DNA of 5,418 nucleotides. Origin: Archaeoglobales archaeon. Its GTDB lineage: Archaea; Halobacteriota; Archaeoglobi; Archaeoglobales; Archaeoglobaceae. The translations under genes and the position numbers were made by a program. Of the stretch, positions 1-5,303 are shown piece after piece (the stretch's first letter is position 1; each line of letters starts with the position of its first letter). The DNA is taken from contig QMZD01000143.1 in NCBI GenBank assembly GCA_003662985.1, positions 1-5,418 on the forward strand, in the 5' to 3' direction. The notes below the pieces were generated by a model, which ran no database searches, was not told the origin of the DNA, and saw only the letters and a program-made list of their open reading frames with translations.

Positions 1-494
1 AAAACCTCTGTTTTGTAGAGATCACCGATTGGTAAAAAGTCTACACCACCATCACCGTATTTGGTGAAGTAACCTATCATCAGCTCACTTTTGTTTCCAG
101 TTCCAGCTACAAGCCTGTTCATCCTGTTTGCGTGGTAGTAGTTAATTATCATTCTGATTCTCGGCTTTAAATTTGCCTCAGCAAGTTTACCGCCTTCTCC
201 AAGTTTTTCTTTAAATAGGTTTACGATCTCATTTATTTCCACAGTTTTATACTTGATTCCCAGTATTTCAGCAATGTCAATGGCATCTCTAATATCTTCC
301 TCAGCTGTTATACCTACCTCTGGCATTACCAATCCTAGAACCCTCTCCTTTCCCAGTGCTCTTACGCAGAGAAAAGCGACAGTAGAACTGTCAACACCAC
401 CACTCAATCCAACAACAACACCGTCAGCGTTACTCTCTTTGATGTACCTCTCTATAAAATTGCAGATGGTGTCCGTAACTTTTTCCCATTCCAT
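1..494 (-). CDS. nadE: NH3-dependent NAD+ synthetase, N-terminal part (cut by left edge)
   Basis: NadE catalyses the last step of NAD+ synthesis: it adenylates deamido-NAD+ with ATP and then amidates it with ammonia in the cytoplasm. The visible 164 residues begin MEWEKVTDTICNFIERYIKE. They carry the PP-loop ATP-binding motif SGGVDSS (residues 31-37), the segment NLKPRIRM (108-115) near the dimer and deamido-NAD site, GTGNKSE (131-137), and GYFTKYGDGGVDFLPIGDLYKTEV (141-164, in two overlapping family blocks). All are hallmarks of the family. No glutaminase (nitrilase-like) domain precedes the synthetase, so this is the short ammonia-using form, usually about 250 residues; roughly 90 C-terminal residues lie outside the window. 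The start at 494 leaves 30 residues before the PP-loop, which is normal. There is no Shine-Dalgarno site, and an AT box lies about 25 nt upstream, which fits a leaderless mRNA. The identification is secure. Confidence 0.96.
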   Translation of the reverse strand, partial: MEWEKVTDTICNFIERYIKESNADGVVVGLSGGVDSSTVAFLCVRALGKERVLGLVMPEVGITAEEDIRDAIDIAEILGIKYKTVEINEIVNLFKEKLGEGGKLAEANLKPRIRMIINYYHANRMNRLVAGTGNKSELMIGYFTKYGDGGVDFLPIGDLYKTEV

Positions 495-530
495 GGTGAA
501 ATCTAAATGGTTGGATAATAAATTTTTGTA
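495..530 (-). promoter_or_regulatory. Probable nadE promoter (TATA-like box, leaderless)
   Basis: Read on the minus strand, an AT box (AAAAATTTATTAT, 527 to 515) is preceded by GTTAC and centred about 25-27 nt before the nadE ATG. That is the distance expected when an archaeal transcript starts at or next to the start codon. No sequence complementary to the 16S 3' end precedes the ATG. The box gives nadE its own promoter, separate from the redox operon upstream on the same strand. The call rests on spacing and composition only. Confidence 0.5.
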
Positions 531-602
531 ACATTTCTTAACATAATTTCTTAGCATACAAATTTACTTCATCTTTTCCCCGGGGCACCTAATAAGCTTT
601 AA

Positions 603-661
603 AACTTGAAAAATTACTCGGATTTTTTGCTCCGATTTAAAGCCTTCTGGAGCAAACTCCA
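603..661 (-). terminator. Probable terminator region of the flavoprotein/Fe-S operon, with small hairpins
   Basis: On the minus strand, downstream of the Fe-S gene's stop codon, two short hairpins are followed by T-rich DNA. Hairpin one pairs TGGAG with CTCCA (657-661 with 648-652) around a TTTG loop. Hairpin two pairs TCGGA with TCCGA (631-635 with 618-622) around an 8-nt A-rich loop. Oligo-T tracts follow at 616 to 603 (TAATTTTTCAAGTTTT on the minus strand). Archaeal intrinsic termination depends mainly on oligo-T, so the T tracts are the likelier functional element. An alternative 8-bp pairing between the two hairpins also exists (626-633 with 649-656) and is discussed as a finding. Confidence 0.4.
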
Positions 662-693
662 AATTTTAACCTTGGCTGAGAATTAAATTCCGA

Positions 694-1824
694 TTAAACC
701 AACTCTGCGAGAACTTCAGTTATATCTTTGGCATCTAAAGCCTTTTTACAGATCGGACAGAAAGTAAGTATGGTCTGAGATGCCTCGATTAGCTGTTTTC
801 TCCTCTCTTCGGAAATCTTGGATGCCATGGATGTATCTATGTATGGATAAATCCCACCAAATCCGCAGCAGTACGTGTTCTTTTTGTTGTATCCTACCTC
901 TTTAAGTTTTATTCCAAGTTCTGAGAGTATTTTTCTGGGTTCCTCAACTATACCCAGATCCCTTGAAAGTATACAGGGATCGTGGTAAGTTGCTGAACTG
1001 AGTTTATCCGCTTTATCGGGTTTATCTGGGTCATCAGAGCTAAGTTCTGTAACTTTGAATCTATCGATCTTCCCGGCGATAAGCTGGGAGATATGGATCG
1101 CTTTAATCCCGTAATCTTTAAGAAAAACCTTGACGCAGTGGGGGCAATTGCTCACCACCCCCTCATAACTCCCCAAAATGTCCTTCAGATTCCTGATATG
1201 TTCCCTGAATTGTCTCAAATACCCCAACTCCTTGAGGTATGACCCGCAACAAAGTACATTCCTGAACGCGAAATCGATTTCTAGGAAATCCAAGATTTTT
1301 ATGGTGGATCTAATCACTTCAGCCACTTCGAATGTTCTACAGCCGGGGAAATAGAGTAGCTTTCCGTCTCTTTTCTCAAATTCACCGAATTTCTCTCTAA
1401 ATTTCTTTTCCAGATCTCTAATCATACTCTCGTGAGTTATAAAAGCGAGTTTGACACTCTCTGGCTCTTCATCAAGCTCGCAGATCTTGTTTCTTTCATC
1501 GATGAGGTTTTCATTAACGCTTATATCCGTCGGGCATGCTTGTTTGCAAGCGTTACATGGCAAACATCTCCATAACGCATCCCCAACATCCTCGCCGCCT
1601 GAGCTGAAGTATGCGAGCCGGGATTTTACTGAAGGAGATACCGTTAGCCTCCTCTCAGCATCGAAGACGGGACAGACATGCAGGCACATGTTGGGACAGA
1701 GCATGCATCTTACTATATCGTCACCCTTCCCAACCTTTGGTAAAGCCTCTTTAATGAGGGAAAGCTTTGTTTTCAAAGTTGAGGACGAAGTCGCCTGTAA
1801 GATCCATTTGATGTTCGAAAACAC
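694..1824 (-). CDS. GlpC/HdrD-like iron-sulfur protein (two ferredoxin-type clusters, two CCG domains)
   Basis: This 376-residue cytoplasmic electron-transfer protein has no membrane segment. It carries two N-terminal [4Fe-4S] motifs: Cys40-43-47-51 (CMLCPNMCLHVCP, spacing CX2CX3CX3CP) and Cys87-90-93-97 (CLPCNACKQACP, classic CX2CX2CX3CP). Two CCG domains follow and both keep all their cysteines: Cys162, CCG at 192-194, CPHC at 227-230; then Cys284, CCG at 319-321, CPIC at 356-359. This is the layout of GlpC, GlcF and heterodisulfide reductase subunit D; in HdrB/HdrD such domains bind non-cubane 4Fe-4S clusters. A low-complexity linker rich in Asp-Lys (residues 264-275) joins the two CCG domains. 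The gene starts with GTG 4 nt after the flavoprotein stop, so the two are almost certainly co-transcribed. The protein probably accepts electrons from that flavoprotein and passes them to menaquinone, another Fe-S carrier or a disulfide. The final acceptor is unknown. Confidence 0.9.
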   Translation of the reverse strand: MFSNIKWILQATSSSTLKTKLSLIKEALPKVGKGDDIVRCMLCPNMCLHVCPVFDAERRLTVSPSVKSRLAYFSSGGEDVGDALWRCLPCNACKQACPTDISVNENLIDERNKICELDEEPESVKLAFITHESMIRDLEKKFREKFGEFEKRDGKLLYFPGCRTFEVAEVIRSTIKILDFLEIDFAFRNVLCCGSYLKELGYLRQFREHIRNLKDILGSYEGVVSNCPHCVKVFLKDYGIKAIHISQLIAGKIDRFKVTELSSDDPDKPDKADKLSSATYHDPCILSRDLGIVEEPRKILSELGIKLKEVGYNKKNTYCCGFGGIYPYIDTSMASKISEERRKQLIEASQTILTFCPICKKALDAKDITEVLAELV

Positions 1825-1827
1825 AAT

Positions 1828-1835
1828 ATCACCCC
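1828..1835 (-). promoter_or_regulatory. Shine-Dalgarno site overlapping the upstream stop codon
   Basis: On the minus strand GGGGTGAT, complementary to the conserved AUCACC near the archaeal 16S 3' end, lies 3 nt before the GTG start of the Fe-S protein. It contains the TGA stop (1831-1829) of the flavoprotein gene. The arrangement fixes the otherwise ambiguous GTG start and suggests translational coupling of the two subunits. Confidence 0.75.
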
Positions 1836-3223
1836 GTGCAATCCATGTCTACGACTTTCCCGGGATTCAGGATGTTTCTCCTATCGAAAAGCGTTTTGAG
1901 ATCTCTGAAAATTAAATAGTAGCCTTCTAGCTCCTTTGGAAGCCATTTCGCCCTTAAGGCGCCTATTCCATGGTGATGGCTGATCGAAGCAGTGCCTAAA
2001 GCAGCCTCCATCGCTTTTTTCCAGACCTCTCTGTAGTATTCTTCAAGATTCTTGGCGACTCCGGCAAAGGTGAAGTAGAAGCATAATCCCTCCTCGTAGA
2101 AGTGAGAGGCATGGCATGAGGCGAGGAGGGTTCCATCAACATCCCTAATAGCTTTCAAAATTTTTCTGTAAACCTCCATGGCATTTTTCCAGGAACATGA
2201 GACCTCGATCGTATCGAAAATTATCCCCAGAGGAACGAATTTTGAGATGTCAGAGACGTTGAATCTCTCTTCAAGCCAATCATCGACAGGTTTTTCGCCA
2301 AGAAACTCTCCTTCAACTTTCTTGAGGACGAAATCCCTTTCCTGATCCGCCATCTCCCCCTCAACCATCACGATCATAACTACTCCGTTAACGTTAAAGT
2401 TCTTGAGAGACTCAAGCCTGTCGAAAATTCTCAGCAACGCTGGCTTGAATGTTTGAACTATCTTTCTGGCATTTTCTACAGCATCATCCATCGAATCGAA
2501 TCTGAAAGCAATTTTGTGATTTTTCTTTGGGATCTTTCTGATTTTCAAGGTAGCCTCGCAGATAATCCCGAATATCCCCTCACTTCCTATGAAAAGATCG
2601 TTTGGATCAATAAAAGCCCTTCTCGGGAGCGGTTCGGCCTCGATTATTTCACCATCCGGCATCACTACTTTCAGGCTCACCAAGATGTCTTCGATGTTTC
2701 CGTATTTCGTTGAGAACTGTCCGCTCGCCTTTGTAGCAACCCATCCTCCAACGGTTGAGCAGTAAAGACTTTGAGGCGAATGACGGAGGGTGAAACCCTT
2801 ATGATTCAGAACTTCCTCGAGTCTCCCCCCAACAACACCGGCTCCAGCTTTAACGAGCAATCTTTCTGCGTCGATCTTGATTTTGCCCAACGAAAGCATG
2901 GAAAGGGCTATGCCGCCACAGTATGGTGTTGCACCGTCTATAACTCCACTCGCACCGCCGAAAACGTAAACCGGGATGGAATAGGAATTGGCAATCTGCA
3001 TGATGGAAGAAACGTTTTCAGCATTTTCAGGGAAGGCTACAGCATCGGGCAAAGCGGGAAGGGTGTAGTCCAAGAGGCGGTTGAGATGAAGGGGGTTAAA
3101 ATCCTTTGAATAAGCAATTCTATCGGCCAGATGGGTTGAGACTTTTATGCCAACTCTCTTTAACTCTTTGACAACCTCATCAATCTTTTCGGAGTATCTC
3201 GATCTCCTGATAATCTTAAGCAT
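1829..3223 (-). CDS. FAD-linked oxidase/dehydrogenase of the alkyldihydroxyacetonephosphate synthase type
   Basis: This 464-residue flavoprotein belongs to the vanillyl-alcohol-oxidase/PCMH superfamily. The N-terminal FAD-binding domain covers roughly residues 55-235, with PVYVFGGASG (84-93), STVGGWVATKASG (156-168), YGNIEDILV (174-182) and GSEGIFGIICEATLKIR (213-229). The C-terminal oxidase domain has LRIFD (264-268), a tyrosine-rich strand CFYFTFAG (381-388), and SHHHGIGALRAKWL (415-428). From memory, STVGGW.(S/A)T.ASG with YGNIED and SHHHG(V/I)G..R..WL is typical of alkyl-DHAP synthase, rather than of D-lactate dehydrogenase or GlcD, which have HxxDGN..H and EHG.G. The family's Arg in the LRIFD block and the His triplet are present. 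A true ether-lipid role is doubtful in an archaeon, and the downstream Fe-S partner points to a dehydrogenase that exports electrons; a 2-hydroxy acid or a polyol phosphate is a possible substrate. The ATG at 3223 has no Shine-Dalgarno site and an AT box 27 nt upstream. The family is certain; the substrate is not. Confidence 0.88.
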   Translation of the reverse strand: MLKIIRRSRYSEKIDEVVKELKRVGIKVSTHLADRIAYSKDFNPLHLNRLLDYTLPALPDAVAFPENAENVSSIMQIANSYSIPVYVFGGASGVIDGATPYCGGIALSMLSLGKIKIDAERLLVKAGAGVVGGRLEEVLNHKGFTLRHSPQSLYCSTVGGWVATKASGQFSTKYGNIEDILVSLKVVMPDGEIIEAEPLPRRAFIDPNDLFIGSEGIFGIICEATLKIRKIPKKNHKIAFRFDSMDDAVENARKIVQTFKPALLRIFDRLESLKNFNVNGVVMIVMVEGEMADQERDFVLKKVEGEFLGEKPVDDWLEERFNVSDISKFVPLGIIFDTIEVSCSWKNAMEVYRKILKAIRDVDGTLLASCHASHFYEEGLCFYFTFAGVAKNLEEYYREVWKKAMEAALGTASISHHHGIGALRAKWLPKELEGYYLIFRDLKTLFDRRNILNPGKVVDMDCTG

Positions 3224-3240
3224 GTCTGATTTTAAAATGG

Positions 3241-3258
3241 GAAACTATTTTATTTCTT
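3241..3258. promoter_or_regulatory. Shared divergent promoter box
   Basis: The AT box TATTTTATT (3246-3254) lies in the 52-bp gap between two divergent start codons (ATG at 3223 minus, ATG at 3276 plus). Its centre (3250) is 26 nt from the plus-strand ATG and 27 nt from the minus-strand ATG. On the minus strand it reads AATAAAATA. Purine-rich flanks suited to a B-recognition element are present on both sides: GGGAAAC before it on the plus strand, AGAAGAA before it on the minus strand. Neither gene has a Shine-Dalgarno site, which fits leaderless transcripts in both directions. A TTTTAAAA palindrome at 3230-3237 is too close to the minus start, and rather far from the plus start, to be the main box for either. 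Confidence 0.55.
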
Positions 3259-3275
3259 CTGTATTTCTCTGCTTG

Positions 3276-3758
3276 ATGCCGTTCAACAAAGATGTTTTCT
3301 CCTCGGTTAAGGACTGGCTGATTGAGGAAGGGATTCTCAAATCGGAGGTTCCCGATGAGATGGCGGACTGGCATTACGTTGTCGAATTTCCGGCTAAGTC
3401 AAATCAGGTTTCAGATATCATCAAGCCGAAAAACAGAAGGATGATTCTCCTTCTAAGTGGTATCGTGCTATCCGAAACTCATTACAAAGCTTTCAGCTCT
3501 CTAACTCCTGAAGAGAAACAAAAGCTCGTACATCGATGGAAGATGGACCTCATTTTCAGAAAGGCAGACTTCCGCTTCATACCAGATTCGATGAATCTGC
3601 AGAGGATAGAGTTCTCGATACCAATTTTTGAGGATGGTTTATCGAAGTCCTCGGTTATCGAAGCACTGAGGGAGCTTTTCAAGTGTAAGCTCTACATAAT
3701 CTGGAATGTTCAGCATGAATTCGATAAGTTTTCAGGAGTAGATTCGATGTATCTCTAG
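3276..3758 (+). CDS. Conserved protein of unknown function, DUF2299-like
   Basis: This is a 160-residue soluble protein without signal peptide, membrane segment or metal-binding motif. It begins MPFNKDVFSSVKDWLIEEG. The order of an N-terminal amphipathic helix (KDWLIEEGIL), a HYVVEFP strand, I.KPKNRRMILLLSG, a helix rich in charged residues (SLTPEEKQKLVHRW), LQRIEFSIPIFEDGLSKS, and a C-terminal helix-strand ending in LYIIWNVQHEF resembles, from memory, the small archaeal family DUF2299; the domain spans nearly the whole protein. No catalytic site is recognisable, so I assign no function. The start at 3276 is chosen because an AT box lies 26 nt upstream and because in-frame ATGs further upstream (3147, 3222, 3237) lie inside, or at the edge of, the divergent flavoprotein gene. 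Divergence from the redox operon at a shared promoter hints at co-regulation but does not prove a functional link. Confidence 0.75.
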   Translation: MPFNKDVFSSVKDWLIEEGILKSEVPDEMADWHYVVEFPAKSNQVSDIIKPKNRRMILLLSGIVLSETHYKAFSSLTPEEKQKLVHRWKMDLIFRKADFRFIPDSMNLQRIEFSIPIFEDGLSKSSVIEALRELFKCKLYIIWNVQHEFDKFSGVDSMYL

Positions 3759-3806
3759 TTCCCTTTTTTCCAACTTCTCCACTTTTCTGCTTTTCCAACC
3801 CTTTTG
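3759..3806 (+). terminator. Pyrimidine-rich terminator-like tract
   Basis: Immediately after the TAG stop, about 48 nt are almost purely C and T, with runs T6 (3764-3769), T4 (3783-3786), T4 (3791-3794) and T4 (3802-3805). The 9-mer TTTTCCAAC occurs twice (3766-3774 and 3791-3799). Repeated oligo-T runs downstream of a stop are what archaeal RNA polymerase needs for intrinsic termination, and no stem is required. The remaining gap to 3919 shows no gene. It holds only a weak GTTC-TTCC-GAAC inverted repeat and no recognisable RNA. Confidence 0.5.
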
Positions 3807-3920
3807 ATCTAGGGTATCAAGGTCTAAAAACGGTTCTTCCGAACGTTGCAAATGGAAGAAATCCATGTGTGACTTCAGCGTTATTCAGAACTGACAAAGA
3901 TTTTTCACCAATCCAAGCCA

Positions 3921-3973
3921 AATTATATATAGAATGAGATATAATAAGATCAAAAACTGATCTGGCCTCAGAT
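3921..3973 (+). promoter_or_regulatory. Promoter region of the HEAT-repeat gene, with inverted repeats
   Basis: Two TATA-like boxes precede the ATG at 3972. TTATATATAG (3923-3932) is centred about 45 nt upstream, and ATATAATAA (3939-3947) about 29 nt upstream. The nearer box would give a leaderless mRNA; the further one would give a leader of around 20 nt with no Shine-Dalgarno site. Two overlapping inverted repeats follow the second box: AGATC-N7-GATCT (3947-3963) and ATCTG-GCCT-CAGAT (3960-3973), the latter reaching into the start codon. They could be an operator or a small hairpin at the mRNA 5' end, but with 5-bp arms chance cannot be excluded. Confidence 0.45.
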
Positions 3974-4988
3974 GAAAAACATGGAATCGATTGACATTTA
4001 CAGACTGAAAAAGGATTTCTCTGAAAGTATTGATGATTGTGAAAAGGATAGTGAAAACCATGAAAAAGAAATTGTAGAATTAATTCAGCTTTTGGGTTCA
4101 AGGGAGAGTAAAACTAGACTGAATGCCGCTAGGGAGATAGCAAAGTTAAAGGAGGTGGCGTTGAGGCATTTAATCGCGAATTTGAAATATGGAGACGAAT
4201 ACGAAAGGGAGGGAACAATTCTTGCACTTGCGGAAATCGGTAAAGAGAGCATCGAAATTTTGATAAACCTCCTCGAGGACGAGGATGAGAAAGTTAGAGC
4301 TGGAGCGGTTCTTGCAATGGGGCTAGTCGGGGGAGAGGAAGCGATAAAATACATAATTAACTCTCTGAAGGATGAAAGCAATCTTGTGAGGTTCGTAGCA
4401 TCGAAATCCCTTAGCTCCCTTGAAATTGAATCTTTTGAACAACTTATTCAAGCACTTGAAAGTGAAGACTGGAGAGTGAGGTATGGTGTCTCCAGAGCAC
4501 TTGAGGAGGCTGGTGAAAGAGCCATCAAACCCCTCCTTAGTACTATGCTTAAAGGAAGCGATGCCCAGAGAGTTTTGGCAAAATCAATCTTACATGAAAT
4601 CGCAAAAAAGTCTCCTGAGTGCTTTTTAGATATGATTAAAGATTCAGAGTTGAGAATACCTGCACTTGAGATTCTTTTGGGTTTAGATACGGAATACCTC
4701 TTTGAATACCTCACCAATCTGCTTCACCACGAAGATCATAAAATCAGAGAGGCTGCCATAGTTCTGGTTTCTATGATAAAAGATAAAATCGAATCGAAAA
4801 GACTAAGCAAAGTTCTGATGAGTGCACTTGACGATGAATCTTGGTTTGTTAGGCTGGTTGCCGCTGAAACCCTTGCTAAAAAACCTGGAAAAGTTGGAAA
4901 GAAGGAAATAAACCAACTTAAAAAGCTTCTTGAGGATAAGGAAATCATTAGAAAGAGTATAATGGAATTATTTGAAGATCTCAGCTAG
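3972..4988 (+). CDS. HEAT-repeat (PBS-lyase-type) scaffold protein
   Basis: This 338-residue all-helical protein is built almost wholly from tandem HEAT-like repeats of about 30 residues, preceded by an acidic, lysine-rich N-terminal segment (1-32). Repeats can be laid out at roughly 33-63, 64-93, 94-124, 125-153, 154-182, 184-212, a shortened one near 217-239, 242-272 and 276-306, with a C-terminal cap at 311-338. Typical units read (D/E)(D/E)..VR..A..AL..(I/L)G, as in EDEDEKVRAGAVLAMGLVG (102-120) and EDWRVRYGVSRALEEAG (165-181). Such superhelices bind proteins or nucleic acid. Some relatives are phycobilin lyases, but no bilin chemistry is expected here, and no catalytic domain, signal peptide or membrane helix is present. 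ATG 3972 is chosen from the promoter boxes; the ATG at 3981 is a possible alternative. The gene stands alone between terminator-like tracts, so its partner cannot be inferred from context. Confidence 0.87.
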   Translation: MKNMESIDIYRLKKDFSESIDDCEKDSENHEKEIVELIQLLGSRESKTRLNAAREIAKLKEVALRHLIANLKYGDEYEREGTILALAEIGKESIEILINLLEDEDEKVRAGAVLAMGLVGGEEAIKYIINSLKDESNLVRFVASKSLSSLEIESFEQLIQALESEDWRVRYGVSRALEEAGERAIKPLLSTMLKGSDAQRVLAKSILHEIAKKSPECFLDMIKDSELRIPALEILLGLDTEYLFEYLTNLLHHEDHKIREAAIVLVSMIKDKIESKRLSKVLMSALDDESWFVRLVAAETLAKKPGKVGKKEINQLKKLLEDKEIIRKSIMELFEDLS

Positions 4989-5050
4989 AATTGCTGGTGA
5001 GGTAGTTTGGATTGTAAATCCTAGACTTTGAGTTTCTACGTTTGCAAGAA

Positions 5051-5093
5051 TCGATTTTTTTCTTGGTTTCAGTTTTTCATCGAAATTTTTTTC
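5051..5093 (+). terminator. Oligo-T terminator region after the HEAT-repeat gene
   Basis: Two T7 runs (5055-5061 and 5086-5092), with a T5 run between them (5073-5077), lie about 70-105 nt past the TAG stop. Each T7 run is preceded by TCGA or TCGAAA, so the unit TCGA(AA)T7C is repeated. A GGATT-GTA-AATCC inverted repeat lies closer to the stop (5009-5021). Tandem oligo-T tracts are typical archaeal intrinsic terminators. The 159-nt gap from 4989 to 5147 shows no other gene. Confidence 0.5.
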
Positions 5094-5101
5094 ATTATCA
5101 T

Positions 5102-5142
5102 CATATATTTAGCAACTTATATTAATAAATTAAACTTAGGAG
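5102..5142 (+). promoter_or_regulatory. Promoter boxes and Shine-Dalgarno site for the small-protein operon
   Basis: CATATATTTA (5102-5111) is a TATA-like box that would start transcription near 5131. The leader would then be about 17 nt and include AGGAG (5138-5142), a Shine-Dalgarno site 5 nt before the ATG at 5148. A second AT box, TTATATTAAT (5117-5126), would put the start almost at the ATG and leave the Shine-Dalgarno site out of the mRNA. Because AGGAG is well placed, the upstream box is preferred. Confidence 0.5.
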
Positions 5143-5147
5143 CTATC

Positions 5148-5294
5148 ATGGAAAGACTGATTCACTGTCAGACTGTAATGGAAGAGGAAAGATTGGGAAA
5201 GCTAAAAAAGAAAACAGGCGAGAATTCGACAAAGGATGCACTTTTGAAGGCAATACAACATTACCTCCAATGCTATTATTCCGACAACTACTGA
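5148..5294 (+). CDS. Small conserved archaeal protein, DUF5371-like, possible ribbon-helix-helix fold
   Basis: The protein has 48 residues: MERLIHCQTVMEEERLGKLK followed by KKTGENSTKDALLKAIQHYL and a short QCYYSDNY tail. The motif order HCQTV, then LKKKTGE, then STKDALLKAI.HYLQC.Y recalls, from memory, the archaeal family DUF5371. The predicted layout is one strand (residues 3-10), helix (11-22), turn, helix (27-43), which is that of ribbon-helix-helix DNA-binding proteins such as Arc or antitoxin-type regulators; this is inference. ATG 5148 is chosen because AGGAG sits 5 nt upstream. The reading frame continues upstream to 5028, but that part encodes a Phe/Ile-rich stretch from the T-rich terminator DNA and is not credible protein. 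The gene is followed after 9 nt by a zinc-ribbon gene in the same operon. Confidence 0.75.
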   Translation: MERLIHCQTVMEEERLGKLKKKTGENSTKDALLKAIQHYLQCYYSDNY

Positions 5295-5300
5295 GGTGAT
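5293..5300 (+). promoter_or_regulatory. Shine-Dalgarno site overlapping the stop of the small protein gene
   Basis: GAGGTGAT is an 8-nt match to the complement of the archaeal 16S 3' end. It overlaps the TGA stop (5292-5294) and lies 3 nt before the ATG at 5304. This fixes the start of the zinc-ribbon gene and indicates coupled translation. Confidence 0.8.
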
Positions 5301-5303
5301 AGT

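Noticed and set aside
253..531. A 92-codon plus-strand frame opposite nadE
   Set aside because: The minus strand encodes an unambiguous NAD synthetase; the plus frame is Ser/Thr/Pro-rich antisense with no ribosome-binding site.
1451..1915. A 154-codon plus-strand open frame opposite the Fe-S and flavoprotein genes
   Set aside because: It spans the coding strand of two well-recognised genes on the other strand, is serine-rich in the way antisense frames usually are, and matches no family I know.
1829..3223. Assignment of the flavoprotein as a simple D-lactate dehydrogenase
   Set aside because: The HHHGIG and STVGGW signatures point to the AGPS branch, and the HxxDGN..H type motif of Dld/GlcD is not seen; the substrate is left open.
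3147..3275. N-terminal extension of the DUF2299-like protein (43 more residues)
   Set aside because: It would overlap the divergent flavoprotein gene by 77 nt and remove the shared promoter; the extra residues look like antisense translation, and the family similarity begins after the ATG at 3276.
4085..4948. Several minus-strand open frames opposite the HEAT-repeat gene
   Set aside because: They are shadows of a repetitive Glu/Lys/Leu-rich coding strand, rich in Ser and Leu, with no start signals.
5028..5147. Hydrophobic N-terminal extension of the small protein, resembling a membrane segment
   Set aside because: The Phe/Ile run comes from translating T-rich terminator DNA; the promoter boxes and AGGAG site all support the start at 5148.
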